32,596 bases of DNA from an uncultured Bacilli bacterium (GTDB lineage Bacteria; Bacillota_I; Bacilli_A; RF39; UBA660), in NCBI GenBank assembly GCA_944358945.1, contig CALVSH010000005.1:1-32596 (forward strand), given 5' to 3'. Shown here piece after piece: positions 22,826-31,835 of the stretch (the stretch's first letter is position 1; the number at the start of each line of letters is the position of its first letter). Below the pieces are notes generated by a model, which was not told where the DNA came from, searched no databases, and saw nothing but the letters and a program-made list of their open reading frames with translations. The position numbers and the translations under genes are program-made.

Positions 22826-24079
22826 TTATATTACTTTTGTATTAATTGTACCGTCTGTTAGTGTTATTTCTAACTGGTCATCTTTTTTTATTTCTTTTAC
22901 ACTAGTTACTACTTTTCCTTCTTTCTTGGTCATAGAATAACCTCTTTTTATCGTTAGTAGTGGACTTAGTGTTTCTAGTTTTGATATTAGTTGTAGGTAT
23001 TTGTTTTTACTTGGTTCTAACATCTTTTTAGGATTTTTAAAGATATAAGATGTCATTATTTCTAGATATTTTTTTTCTTTGATATTTGTGATATTTTTAC
23101 TAGCGAATTTTAATCGATCTAGGATGCTATCAAATTGTAATTCTTTTGCTTGATAGATTGCAATAGGGTTTTGGAAGATGTATCTACTTTTTATTTCTTC
23201 TAGTTTCTGGGTGTTAATATTTATTTTATGTTGTATTGTTTTATTTAGTCTTATTTTTAATTGATTAAGATAGTTTTCTACATCTCTTTTCTGTGGTACT
23301 GCTAGTTCAGCTGCTCCGGTTGGGGTTGGTGCCCTTAGATCGGCTACAAAGTCTGCAATGGTAAAGTCAATTTCATGTCCTACTGCGCTTATTACAGGGA
23401 TATTGCAGTCAAAGATACTTCTTGCGACTATTTCCTCATTAAATGGCCATAAATCTTCGATAGAGCCCCCTCCTCTTCCGACGATTAAGGTATCTAGATT
23501 ATAGTCTTTTGCTCTTTCAATTTGTCTTACAATATCTTCTTTTGCATTTTCTCCTTGGACAAGAGATGGAAAAAGAATAATTTCTGCTAGTGGCCAACGT
23601 CTTTTAATGGTTGAGATAATATCTTTTATAGCAGCTCCCGTTGGAGCAGTTACTACCCCTACTCTGCTTGGAATTTTAGGAATTGGTTTTTTGTATTCTT
23701 TTCTAAATAAACCTTCTGTTTCTAGTTTCTTTTTCAATTGTTCGAAGGCTATATATAAGTTACCAATTCCATCTTCTAACATTTCGTTAACATAGATTTG
23801 ATAGCCGCCATTTGCTTCAAAGACACTTATTTTTCCTGTTACTAGGACTTTCATTCCATCCTGGGGCATAAATTTAATTTTCTTAGCGTTTGATGCAAAC
23901 ATAATAGCGCTAATTCTTGAATTTTCATCTTTTAAAGTAAAATAGAAATGTCCTCTACTATGAGCTTTAAAATTAGATATTTCTCCTTTTAAAAACACTT
24001 CGTTTAGATTGACGTCATTATCTATTTTATATTTAATATATCTAGTTAATTGTGTTACTGTAATATATTTTTCATTCAT
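22826..24079 (-). CDS. xseA: Exodeoxyribonuclease VII large subunit
   Basis: The catalytic subunit of ExoVII, 417 residues. The N-terminal OB domain (~5-100) opens with YITVTQLTRYIKYKID and has GEISNFKAHSRGHFYFTLKDENS. The catalytic domain follows, with VGVVTAPTGAAIKDI (~135-149), the GRGGGSIEDLWPFNEE motif (~196-211) and ISAVGHEIDFTIADFVADLRAPTPTGAAEL. A coiled-coil region and a C-terminal OB-like tail (LTIKRGYSMTKKEGKVV) complete it. The start is ATG 24079 with AAAGGG in place. It lies 12 bases after nusB within the mutS operon. Confidence 0.96.
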   Translation of the reverse strand: MNEKYITVTQLTRYIKYKIDNDVNLNEVFLKGEISNFKAHSRGHFYFTLKDENSRISAIMFASNAKKIKFMPQDGMKVLVTGKISVFEANGGYQIYVNEMLEDGIGNLYIAFEQLKKKLETEGLFRKEYKKPIPKIPSRVGVVTAPTGAAIKDIISTIKRRWPLAEIILFPSLVQGENAKEDIVRQIERAKDYNLDTLIVGRGGGSIEDLWPFNEEIVARSIFDCNIPVISAVGHEIDFTIADFVADLRAPTPTGAAELAVPQKRDVENYLNQLKIRLNKTIQHKININTQKLEEIKSRYIFQNPIAIYQAKELQFDSILDRLKFASKNITNIKEKKYLEIMTSYIFKNPKKMLEPSKNKYLQLISKLETLSPLLTIKRGYSMTKKEGKVVTSVKEIKKDDQLEITLTDGTINTKVI

Positions 24080-24091
24080 AGGTATCCCTTT

Positions 24092-24493
24092 CTATTTTTC
24101 TTCTTCGTGATAGATTTTATCTAATACTCCGTTAATCATCTTAGTAACAGCTTCTTCAGAGTATTTTTTAGAAAGTTCTATTGCTTCATTAATGGCTACT
24201 ACACTTGGTGTATCCGTATATAATAACTCATAGATGGCAAGAGATAGTATTGCCTGATCTACTTTGTTTAATCTAGTAATTGTCCAGTTGTTCATGTATT
24301 TGTTTGCTTTTTCATTGATTTCTTTTTGATGTTTTATAATTCCTTCTACACAAGTATTTACGTAGTCATTTTCTACTTCTAATTGTTCTTTGATTAAGTC
24401 TTTTATGTCGTAGGTGTTTGTTGTTTTATCAAGTATATAAGTTTGATAAATTACTTTCATGATTACTTCTCTTAATTCGCTTCTACTTTTCAT
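24092..24493 (-). CDS. nusB: Transcription antitermination factor NusB
   Basis: A 133-residue all-helical RNA-binding protein that acts with NusE and the boxA of rRNA transcripts in antitermination. It begins SRSELREVIMKVIYQTYI (arginine-rich, typical of the family) and ends with the hallmark LSLAIYELLYTDTPSVVAINEAIELSKKYSEEAVTKMINGVLDKI. The stop is TAG. Its ribosome binding site AAAGGAA lies inside the last codons of mutS. It stands between mutS and xseA. Confidence 0.94.
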   Translation of the reverse strand: MKSRSELREVIMKVIYQTYILDKTTNTYDIKDLIKEQLEVENDYVNTCVEGIIKHQKEINEKANKYMNNWTITRLNKVDQAILSLAIYELLYTDTPSVVAINEAIELSKKYSEEAVTKMINGVLDKIYHEEEK

Positions 24494-24498
24494 AATAT

Positions 24499-27051
24499 TT
24501 ATTCCTTTCTATTTACTTCTTTTTTTAATTCATATAGATAGTTTAAAGCTTCCATTGGTGTCATTTCTAATGGATTTATGGCTTTTATTTTTTCTTCGAT
24601 TGGATTTACTTTAGGTTCTGACTGGCTTTCTGTTAATTCAAAAAGGGATGTTTGTGTGAATGTTTCTTTTTTGATGTTTTTATGTTCATAGATATCTAAT
24701 ATTTCATCTGCTCTTTTAATTAGTGATTGTGGTAAGTGAGCAAGGGACGCTACATGGATACCATAACTTTTATCCACAGCTCCATTTCTTACTTTATGTA
24801 AGAAGGTAATTTTTCCATCTTTTTCTACTGCGGAAACATGAACATTTTTTAGATGTTTTAAGTCTCTTTCTAAGGCTGTTAGTTCATGGTAATGAGTTGA
24901 AAACATAGTTTTTGCTTTTATTTTATCGTGAATATATTCTAGTATTGCTTGTGCTAGACTCATTCCGTCATAAGTTGCGGTTCCTCTTCCTAACTCATCA
25001 AATAAAATTAGGCTATGTTCGGTTGCTTCAGATATGGCAGTGTTAGCTTCTTTCATTTCTACCATAAAGGTTGATTCTCCACTGACTAAGTCATCACTGG
25101 CACCAATTCGGGTAAATATTTTATCAAATATTGGCATCGTACAACTTTTACATGGAACAAAGCAGCCTATTTGAGCCATGATTACGGTAATTGCACATTG
25201 TCTCATATATGTTGATTTTCCAGCCATATTTGGTCCCGTAATTAAAAGTATGTCTGTAGTTTTATCCATAATGATATCATTTGGTATATATTTTTCTTTC
25301 ATTACTTGTTCCACAACTGGATGACGGCATTCTAGCATTTTTATTGTTTTTTCTTCTGTTAGATTTGGTCTTACAAAGCGATATTCATCACTTACTATAG
25401 AGAATGATTGTAACATATCTACTTCACTTATAATCTTGGCAATTTTTTGTAGCTTACTGATATATCTTTTTACTACTTCTCTAATATCCATAAATAATTT
25501 ATATTCTAAAGATATTATTTTTTCTTCAGCACCAAGGATAATGTTTTCTTTTTCTTTTAGTAGAGGGGTTGTAAATCGTTCACAGTTTGCGAGAGTTTGT
25601 TTTCTATCATATCCATACTCTTCTTTTACTAAGTGTGTTTGTCCTTTTGATACTTCAATGTAGTAACCAAATACTTTGTTGAAGCCTACTTTTAAGTTTT
25701 TAATTCCTGTACGTTCTTTTTCTTTTTGTTCTAGTTCTAGAATGAAGTCTTTTGAGCCACTGCTTATTTTCTTTAGTTCATCTAATTCTTCATTATATCC
25801 TGGTTTGATTAAATGCCCTTCATGTAGTGTAAAGGGAGCATCTTCCATAATGGTTTTGTCTAATAAGGTATATAATTCTTCCAATGTTTCTAGTTTTTTA
25901 TCATATTTTAATTCTGTTAGTATTTCTTTTATTCTTGGAAGATGAGAAAGAGATGTTTTTAGTTGTAGTAAGTCCTTGGCATTTAGATTTCCATAGGTAA
26001 TTCTTCCTGCTAGACGTTCTAAGTCATAGACGTTAGATAATTCTTTTATTAAGTCATCCCTTAGTATGAATTCGGTTGATAGTTTTTCTATCATGTCATA
26101 GCGTCTTGTGATTTCTTCTTTGTTTGTTAAAGGGTTTTCGATATTATATTTTAAGTATCTTGATCCCATGGCAGTTTTATTTTTATCTAATAACCATAGA
26201 AGACTATATTGACGTTCCCTATTTCTTAGTGTTTCTGTTAGTTCTAGATTTCTTTTTGTATTGTTATCGAACTCTAGGTATTCACTGTTTTTTATTACTT
26301 TACATTTTTGTAGATGGTGTAAGTCTCCCTTCTTGGTATCTATAATATAGTATAGCAAGTGTTTGATGGTGGAAGTTATTCTTACATCTTCTATATCTTT
26401 GTAGATATATTCATAGTTTTTATCGTCTAGTTCTTCTTTTGTAATGGTTACTAAAATATTGTAATTTGTTCTTAGTGTTTCTACAATTTCTCTATTGGTT
26501 GCGTCGTTTACTATTACTTCTCTAAATCCGTGTTTTGCGACTTCTTTGATGGCTTTTTCTTTTTCGCCTTCAATTAACATGGCGTATACTTCACCTGTTG
26601 AAATATCGGCAAAACTAATTCCGTAACAATAGTCAAAAGAATAGATATTTGCGATAAAGTTGTTGGATTTGGAATCCATATTTTCATCGATTCTCGTTCC
26701 CTTGGTAATTACTTGTACTACGTCTCGTTTTACCATTCCTTTTGTTGATTTTGGATCTTCTAATTGTTCACAGATTGCAACTTTATAACCTTTTTCGATT
26801 AATTCATCGGCATAGGATGCATAGGCATGGTGCGGAATTCCACACATAGGAACTCTCTCTTCTAGGCCAGCTTGTTTTCCTGTTAATGTTAACTCTAATA
26901 CACGGGATGCGATAATGGCATCTTCAAAAAACATTTCATAGAAATCACCAAGTCTAAAAAAGATAATACTGTCTTCGTATTTATCTTTTATATCCATATA
27001 TTGTTGCATCATAGGACTTAATTTTTCTCTTTGTACTTCACTACGTTTCAT
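24499..27051 (-). CDS. mutS: DNA mismatch repair protein MutS
   Basis: MutS1-type mismatch sensor of 850 residues. The N-terminal domain has IIFFRLGDFYEMFFEDA, containing the Phe-x-Glu that stacks on the mismatch. Connector, lever and clamp domains follow. The ATPase has Walker A GPNMAGKSTYMRQ, the SGESTFMVEMKEA segment, Walker B LFDELGRGTATYDG and STHYHEL. The C-terminal helices carry FTQTSLFEL. ATG 27051 (MKRSEVQ) is chosen, with GGTGA upstream; a GTG at 27063 would add four residues. A TGC-TATAAT extended -10 (ATTATA at 27071-27076) is its probable promoter. It leads the operon mutS-nusB-xseA-xseB-GNAT. mutL is absent from the window. Confidence 0.97.
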   Translation of the reverse strand: MKRSEVQREKLSPMMQQYMDIKDKYEDSIIFFRLGDFYEMFFEDAIIASRVLELTLTGKQAGLEERVPMCGIPHHAYASYADELIEKGYKVAICEQLEDPKSTKGMVKRDVVQVITKGTRIDENMDSKSNNFIANIYSFDYCYGISFADISTGEVYAMLIEGEKEKAIKEVAKHGFREVIVNDATNREIVETLRTNYNILVTITKEELDDKNYEYIYKDIEDVRITSTIKHLLYYIIDTKKGDLHHLQKCKVIKNSEYLEFDNNTKRNLELTETLRNRERQYSLLWLLDKNKTAMGSRYLKYNIENPLTNKEEITRRYDMIEKLSTEFILRDDLIKELSNVYDLERLAGRITYGNLNAKDLLQLKTSLSHLPRIKEILTELKYDKKLETLEELYTLLDKTIMEDAPFTLHEGHLIKPGYNEELDELKKISSGSKDFILELEQKEKERTGIKNLKVGFNKVFGYYIEVSKGQTHLVKEEYGYDRKQTLANCERFTTPLLKEKENIILGAEEKIISLEYKLFMDIREVVKRYISKLQKIAKIISEVDMLQSFSIVSDEYRFVRPNLTEEKTIKMLECRHPVVEQVMKEKYIPNDIIMDKTTDILLITGPNMAGKSTYMRQCAITVIMAQIGCFVPCKSCTMPIFDKIFTRIGASDDLVSGESTFMVEMKEANTAISEATEHSLILFDELGRGTATYDGMSLAQAILEYIHDKIKAKTMFSTHYHELTALERDLKHLKNVHVSAVEKDGKITFLHKVRNGAVDKSYGIHVASLAHLPQSLIKRADEILDIYEHKNIKKETFTQTSLFELTESQSEPKVNPIEEKIKAINPLEMTPMEALNYLYELKKEVNRKE

Positions 27052-27112
27052 TTTTTTCACCACTAGACTTATTATAGCAAAATTTCTGGTTGTTTCCTAG
27101 TCAAATGTTGGT

Positions 27113-28132
27113 TTATATTTGTAAAAATGTGACTTTTTTAGGACTTGTTAGTGGTAGATGTTTTTTATAGATTATTCTTGGTAAATAGTTTTTTAGATTT
27201 TTCGTATTTGCCTTATTAAGATAGGTTTTATTTTCTTGTTTTTTTATATCACAGAATGAGATAGCTAGTTTTTCGATGGGAAAGAAGTCGTTAGATTTTT
27301 CTTTATAGGCATCCATAATTATTTTCATTAGATATAGATAGGAACTTGCCTCTTCTCTTAGTTTGATAGTGATTGTCTGTCTAGGAGTAATATTTTTAGC
27401 ATATTTAATATATAGATAAATTGTCTTGGTTTTTAAATTATCTTCTTTTAGTTTTAGAATGTTAAAATCTAGTAGTTTTTGTAATTCGTTTAGGCTTTCT
27501 CTTTTTGTTTTGATAGATTTAAACGTAATACTTGATGATATTGCCCTTGGAAGCGACTTGGTTCTAAGAGTTTTTATAGTTGTTCCCTCTACTCCTAAAG
27601 AGTGATTGATTAAATATTCAGCATTTAATCCAAATATTTCGTATAGTTTTTGATAAGAGTAATCTCTGATATTTTCCATGTTTTTGATACCTAATTTATT
27701 AAGTTTTAACATCGTACTGTTACTGATTTGCCAAAAGTCTGTTAATGGAGTGTGTTTGGAACAAGTAATGATAAACTCTTTTTCATCTAGATAAGCTATT
27801 TTTATATTTTTCTTTATGGTGATGATATCACAAGCGGTTTTAGCTAGAAATAGATTGGTTCCTAGACCGATTCTTACTGCTACTTTATATTTATTTGTTA
27901 TTTTATTTTTTAAATCTAGTGCTATTTGATAGGTACTTTTTTGATATAGTTCTTCATAGTTTGTAATATCTATAAAGTATTCATTCTTATTATATTTATA
28001 AATATCTTCATAGAAAAATTCGTCGGTTAAAAAATTCATTAAGTCCTCTGTTTGACTTGGTTTTAGCCATTTATTTATCCACTCTTTTTTACTATCCTTT
28101 TCTATTTTTAATACTAAATATTTCTTTTTCAT
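27113..28132 (-). CDS. Shortened Y-family DNA polymerase homologue (UmuC/DinB-like)
   Basis: A 339-residue relative of the UmuC/UvrX branch of Y-family polymerases, which copy damaged DNA. Matching parts are the late palm (VAVRIGLGTNLFLAKTACDI, ~83-102), the HhH thumb (HTPLTDFWQISNSTMLKLNKLGIKNMENI), FGLNAEYLINHSLGVEG, RAISSSITF and the little-finger domain. The first ~100 residues of the family, holding the first catalytic Asp and the fingers, are replaced by ~40 unrelated residues. The Ser-Ile-Asp-Glu motif reads KYNKNEYFID, so the metal-binding Asp is Asn50 before Glu51. Catalysis therefore looks unlikely. AAGGAGG and a strong promoter precede the ATG, so it is a designed start rather than a broken gene. 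Confidence 0.75.
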   Translation of the reverse strand: MKKKYLVLKIEKDSKKEWINKWLKPSQTEDLMNFLTDEFFYEDIYKYNKNEYFIDITNYEELYQKSTYQIALDLKNKITNKYKVAVRIGLGTNLFLAKTACDIITIKKNIKIAYLDEKEFIITCSKHTPLTDFWQISNSTMLKLNKLGIKNMENIRDYSYQKLYEIFGLNAEYLINHSLGVEGTTIKTLRTKSLPRAISSSITFKSIKTKRESLNELQKLLDFNILKLKEDNLKTKTIYLYIKYAKNITPRQTITIKLREEASSYLYLMKIIMDAYKEKSNDFFPIEKLAISFCDIKKQENKTYLNKANTKNLKNYLPRIIYKKHLPLTSPKKVTFLQI

Positions 28133-28163
28133 AATGTTTCCTCCTTATCTTTTTTCTGATATC

Positions 28164-28198
28164 ATTATAGTACAATTGTTCGTCTATTTCAATCGAAC
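28164..28198 (-). promoter_or_regulatory. Promoter with LexA-like operator before the Y-family gene
   Basis: On the minus strand: -35 TTGAAA (28187-28192), 17-base spacer, -10 TATAAT (28164-28169). CGAAC-AATT-GTACT (28169-28182) lies in the spacer, eight of ten bases matching the Bacillus LexA box halves. GTTCG/CGAAC also form a wider inverted repeat (28178-28182 with 28194-28198). This suggests DNA-damage control; no lexA gene is in the window. Confidence 0.6.
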
Positions 28199-28204
28199 AA
28201 AGTG

Positions 28205-28251
28205 AAAAAATCGAAAAAAATTTCGAGAAACATAAAAAGAGGTTCTCCCTC
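28205..28251 (-). terminator. Two tandem terminators after murC
   Basis: The first hairpin is GAGG/CCTC (28239-28242 and 28248-28251), followed on the minus strand by TTTTTAT. A second is TCGAAA/TTTCGA (28211-28216 and 28221-28226), followed by TTTTTT. Together they separate murC from the Y-family gene promoter. Confidence 0.7.
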
Positions 28252-28253
28252 CT

Positions 28254-29558
28254 TTATTTTATCAAGTTTTTAAAACTGTCAATTAATTTGTCAACTGATG
28301 CACAACCTAGGAAACAGACAACAGATGAAGTTTCGTCTTTTAATTTATCCATGGTGTCTAGGCTAATTATTTCTCCATTTTTTATTTGATTGACTATCTT
28401 TTTAGAGTTAATTCCAGGATAGTCAGCTTGTTTTTCTCTATTAGAGTCTACCTCTGTAAAGTATGTTTTATCAGATACTTGGAAAGCATTTACAAATTCT
28501 TGTTCAAAGTCTTTTAGCCTTGAATAAGTATTGGGTACGAATATCGTTACTAGACGTTTATTTGGATATTTTTGTTTTACAGCGTCTAGTGTTACTTTTA
28601 TTTCTGTAGGATGGTGAGCATAATCATCTATGATTACACAGTCTTTTATTTTTTCTTCGGCAAAACGTCTTTTAGCATTATGAAAAGTTTCTAGTAAATT
28701 ATGAATGGTATCTTTTTCTAGACCTAACTCTTTTGCCATTATAATAGCGGCTGTTGCATTTTGAATCATGTGGGAACCATATAATGGAATATCAAAGTGT
28801 CCAAGGAACTCATTTTTAATATATAAATCAAAAATAGAGCCTGATTCTTTATATTCCATATTTTTAATTACTACATCGTTATCTTCTTTGAATCCATAAA
28901 ATATTACCTTGGTATTATAATTAACCTTTTTTATTTCTTCGTTATCTCCGTTTGCAATTACTAATTTTTTTGTTTGATTCGCAAATTGTTTAAAGGTATT
29001 TCTAATATCATCGATATCTTTATAACATTCTAAGTGTTCTGCTTCGATATTGGTAATGATTGCGTAGGTTGGATGATAATCCGTAAAATGTCTATTGAAT
29101 TCATCACTTTCTACGACAAAGTATTTATTCTTTTTGTCAGCATAGCCATCTCCTGCTCCAATAAAGTAGTTACAGCCTAGGGTGTTTTCTAGTAAGTGTT
29201 TTATTAAAGACGAGGTTGTTGTTTTACCATGAGTACCACTTACACCAATTGTTTCAAACATATCAATAACGTCACCCATGATTTCACTATATTTTTTTAC
29301 TGTTAATCCTAGTTCTCTTACTCGTTTTAGTTCTTTATGATCTTCTTTAAAAGCTACACTGTAGGTTACGATAGTGTCTTTATCGATTGTGTGAGTTTGA
29401 TCATAATAGATAGGAATATTTCTTTTTTCTAGTCCGTCTTGTGTAAATTTATGGTCTTTAACATCATCATATCCTGATACTTCATTTCCTAAGTCATGTA
29501 ATATCTGGGCTAGTGTTGACATTCCTGTTCCTTTGATTCCTATACAATAATATTTCAT
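28254..29558 (-). CDS. murC: UDP-N-acetylmuramate--L-alanine ligase
   Basis: Adds the first L-Ala to UDP-MurNAc in peptidoglycan synthesis, using ATP in the cytosol. The 434 residues hold the N-terminal UDP-binding GIKGTGMSTLA (8-18), the ATP loop GVSGTHGKTTT (~108-118), FVVESDEFNRHF, ITNIEAEHLECY, and the C-terminal DDYAHHPTEI with RLVTIFVPNTYSRLKDF. The length is normal. GGATGTGAAAG precedes ATG 29558. It follows queH by 38 bases with the same direction. Confidence 0.96.
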   Translation of the reverse strand: MKYYCIGIKGTGMSTLAQILHDLGNEVSGYDDVKDHKFTQDGLEKRNIPIYYDQTHTIDKDTIVTYSVAFKEDHKELKRVRELGLTVKKYSEIMGDVIDMFETIGVSGTHGKTTTSSLIKHLLENTLGCNYFIGAGDGYADKKNKYFVVESDEFNRHFTDYHPTYAIITNIEAEHLECYKDIDDIRNTFKQFANQTKKLVIANGDNEEIKKVNYNTKVIFYGFKEDNDVVIKNMEYKESGSIFDLYIKNEFLGHFDIPLYGSHMIQNATAAIIMAKELGLEKDTIHNLLETFHNAKRRFAEEKIKDCVIIDDYAHHPTEIKVTLDAVKQKYPNKRLVTIFVPNTYSRLKDFEQEFVNAFQVSDKTYFTEVDSNREKQADYPGINSKKIVNQIKNGEIISLDTMDKLKDETSSVVCFLGCASVDKLIDSFKNLIK

Positions 29559-29596
29559 TCTTTCACATCCTATTCTATATTCATTTTAGTATATGT

Positions 29597-30223
29597 CTAC
29601 TTTTCTTTCAAGTGATTCGTCGTTTTTTGTTCTCTTTCTTTTTTAGAATAAATACAGCCACAGTAGTCTTGACGATATAGATTGAATTTTTTAGATAGTT
29701 CAATACTTCTTTTGTAACCGTTTTTCTTTTTAAAGTCTGCGTATAAATAAGTGGAATTATACACTTTATTTAGTTCTTCTCCTATTTCATTTAACCATTT
29801 ACTATTTTTATAGGGACTAATTGATAGTGTTGTTGTGAAGTAGGTAAAGCCTAGTTTTTCTGCTTGACGAGCGGTTTCTTCTAGTCTTAATTTATAACAT
29901 TTAAAACAACGTTTTCCTCGTTCTTTTTCTTCTTCTAGACCAGTTGCGATATCAAAAAACTCTTCTGGATTATAACGACCTGGTAAGACAGTTACATTAT
30001 CTAGGTTTAATTTTTTGACAAATGTTTTTATTTCTTCTAGTCGTTTGTTGTATTCTTTTTCTTCTGTAATATTAGGATTATAATATAGTATGGTAATATC
30101 AAAATATTTACTAATACGTTCTAATACTGCTGATGAACAGGGAGCACAACAGGCATGTAGAAGTAGTTTTTCTTTTTTCTTTAAAGCATCTATTTGGTGT
30201 GTCATTTCTAAATCATAGTTCAT
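29597..30223 (-). CDS. queH: Epoxyqueuosine reductase QueH
   Basis: The non-cobalamin enzyme (DUF208 family) that makes queuosine from epoxyqueuosine in the tRNA wobble position. The 208 residues carry the metal- and cluster-binding cysteines: HACCAPCS at 23-30, RCFKCYK mid-protein and DYCGC near the C-terminus. TLSISPYKNSKWLNEIG is also typical. ATG 30223 is chosen since AGAGG sits seven bases upstream; the open frame continues to TTG 30229. The stop is TAG. No other queuosine genes are seen nearby. MnmA in the same window also modifies position 34. Confidence 0.93.
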   Translation of the reverse strand: MNYDLEMTHQIDALKKKEKLLLHACCAPCSSAVLERISKYFDITILYYNPNITEEKEYNKRLEEIKTFVKKLNLDNVTVLPGRYNPEEFFDIATGLEEEKERGKRCFKCYKLRLEETARQAEKLGFTYFTTTLSISPYKNSKWLNEIGEELNKVYNSTYLYADFKKKNGYKRSIELSKKFNLYRQDYCGCIYSKKEREQKTTNHLKEK

Positions 30224-30286
30224 AACCAAACCTCTTTTCTCCTGGTATTATATCATATAATGCCTTGTTTTTTCATATTATTTGGT

Positions 30287-31036
30287 ATGAATTCAATTAT
30301 GATTAGTTTTTTTATTACTAGTATGGCTGGACTTTCTACTATGCTTGGTATTGTTCCTATTTATTGGAAGCGATATCAGGAGGAAGTTGTTTTACCGGTT
30401 TGTTTGATGTTTGCTAGCGGGGTTATGCTTACTATTTCTTTTTGTTCATTGATACCAGAAGCGTTTTCTTTAATTCGTGAGAATAATTTTTTATTTCCTA
30501 GTGTGTTACTTGTACTTATTTTTATTGTCATTGGTATTTTATTTTCTTCTAAGATAAGTAAAAAAATAGAAGAAAAGTTTTCTTCTAATTACTTATACCG
30601 GTTAGGTCTTATTTCGGTTATTGCGCTTTGTTTTCATAATTTGCCAGAGGGTATCATGACTTTTTTATCTAGTAATCATGATTTATCTTTAGGAATCAGC
30701 TTATCTTTAGGTATTGCCTTACATAATATTCCAGAAGGAATTTCTGTAGCGATTCCTATATATTACGCTACTCATAGTAAGAAGAAGGCAATTTTTTATA
30801 CCTTTATCTCTGGTTTTTCTGAATTACTGGGTGCCGTTATTGCTTATTTATTCTTATCCCCTATTCTTACTTCGTTTATTCTAGGAGTTATCTTGGCGAT
30901 TGCTGCTGGTATTATGATTTATATTTCTTTTTATGAACTTATTCCTACTGCTTTTCATTATCCAATTACTGGGTTTTATCTTTTATCATTTTTTCTTGGT
31001 ATTGGGGTTATGAGCTTATGTCATTTTTTCCTTTAA
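30287..31036 (+). CDS. ZIP-family metal transporter (ZupT-like)
   Basis: A polytopic membrane protein of about 249 residues that imports divalent metals such as Zn or Mn. Helices start at ~4, 35, 70, 105, 135, 165, 195 and 225, the eight expected of ZIP proteins. The two metal-site motifs are clear: HNLPEG in helix 4 and HNIPEG in helix 5; SGFSELLGAVIAY is in helix 6. An ATG at 30260 in the same frame overlaps a TATAAT (30256-30261), so I prefer ATG 30287; ATG 30299 is possible. No good ribosome binding site is visible for any of them. Its TAA stop overlaps the opposite gene's stop (TTTAAA). Confidence 0.87.
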   Translation: MNSIMISFFITSMAGLSTMLGIVPIYWKRYQEEVVLPVCLMFASGVMLTISFCSLIPEAFSLIRENNFLFPSVLLVLIFIVIGILFSSKISKKIEEKFSSNYLYRLGLISVIALCFHNLPEGIMTFLSSNHDLSLGISLSLGIALHNIPEGISVAIPIYYATHSKKKAIFYTFISGFSELLGAVIAYLFLSPILTSFILGVILAIAAGIMIYISFYELIPTAFHYPITGFYLLSFFLGIGVMSLCHFFL

Positions 31037-31413
31037 ATCTGGGTTGGCGCTAAAAAGTCAAAGAATGGAATATTTCTTAATATACCATAGATTATAAATA
31101 CTATAATGATTATTATCCATACTTTAGTTGGTATTTTATTATATAGTGGTTCTTTCTTTGAAATAATACTTTCTAAGTAAAAAAATATAAAGAACGGTAA
31201 ACATATAAAAAGTAAGGGATTATATCTAAATGCTTGATAAAAGTCTAGTTGTAAGATAGCAAGTAACATTCTAGTAATTCCACAACCTGGGCAGTTGAGT
31301 CCTGTTATTGTTTTTATTGGACAATCTATGTATATATGAAATTTATTTCCAAGATAGAGGTAAGTTATTAAGAGAACAAGTAAGGTGCTACTAATTAGTA
31401 TCTTTTTTTTCAT
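31033..31413 (-). CDS. DUF2752 membrane protein
   Basis: A 126-residue protein with three hydrophobic segments (~6-22, 68-82, 95-112). The DUF2752 signature is complete: Cys31, then LNCPGCGITRM with Cys41 and Cys44, then FYQAFRYNPL. The family's function is unknown; the cysteines may bind a metal. No ribosome binding site is seen before ATG 31413, and a hairpin ends only a few bases upstream, so it may depend on read-through from the DUF4234 gene. Its stop overlaps that of the ZIP transporter by four bases. Confidence 0.85.
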   Translation of the reverse strand: MKKKILISSTLLVLLITYLYLGNKFHIYIDCPIKTITGLNCPGCGITRMLLAILQLDFYQAFRYNPLLFICLPFFIFFYLESIISKKEPLYNKIPTKVWIIIIIVFIIYGILRNIPFFDFLAPTQI

Positions 31414-31419
31414 AGAAAG

Positions 31420-31440
31420 AAAAAAAGCATTATGCTTTTA
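31420..31440 (-). terminator. Terminator between the DUF4234 and DUF2752 genes
   Basis: AAAAGC (31423-31428) and GCTTTT (31434-31439) pair around ATTAT; on the minus strand T7 follows. The DUF4234 stop is in the loop. It would lower transcription of the DUF2752 gene. Confidence 0.6.
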
Positions 31441-31792
31441 CTCCTGCTTCTTTTCCTGCAAGCTGATTTAGTTCATTTTGCATTAAAGCGTAGTTAATAA
31501 TTCCAAGACCCAATAATTGAAGTATTAAATATAATACTGAATTATCTTCTGCTGGAAGATTTGCTTTTTGCTTTGCCATAACAAGTGTTTTACCCATTTT
31601 ATAAGCCCAGTAAATACCATAAATTCCGCAGGTAATTAGGGTTAATAAGAAAGCTATTCCACCTGATGGAGCTTGTTGGTCTCCACTTGCTAATCTTGTA
31701 TCATCTGTAAGAACAATAAACCAATAAATTCCATAGATTCCACAGGTTACAATTGTTAAGACGATTGCAACAGCAATATTTCTTTCTTTCAT
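31430..31792 (-). CDS. DUF4234 membrane protein
   Basis: A 120-residue membrane protein with an internal duplication: TCGIYGIYW occurs at 16-24 and at 54-62, each within a hydrophobic helix preceded by a Leu/Ile-rich stretch. A third helix is at ~87-103. This is the DUF4234 family, frequent in gut Firmicutes beside DUF2752 or TM2 proteins; the function is unknown. GAGAGGTGAG precedes ATG 31792. It is preceded by a 240-base untranslated RNA with its own strong promoter (start near 32029) and terminator-like hairpin. Confidence 0.85.
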   Translation of the reverse strand: MKERNIAVAIVLTIVTCGIYGIYWFIVLTDDTRLASGDQQAPSGGIAFLLTLITCGIYGIYWAYKMGKTLVMAKQKANLPAEDNSVLYLILQLLGLGIINYALMQNELNQLAGKEAGVKA

Positions 31793-31835
31793 TCTCTCAC
31801 CTCTCTATGTTTATATCATATCATAAAGAATATTA

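Noticed and set aside
22280-22940. Plus-strand ORFs over xseB and the GNAT gene
   Set aside because: They are antisense shadows; the minus frames show clear family motifs and tight operon spacing.
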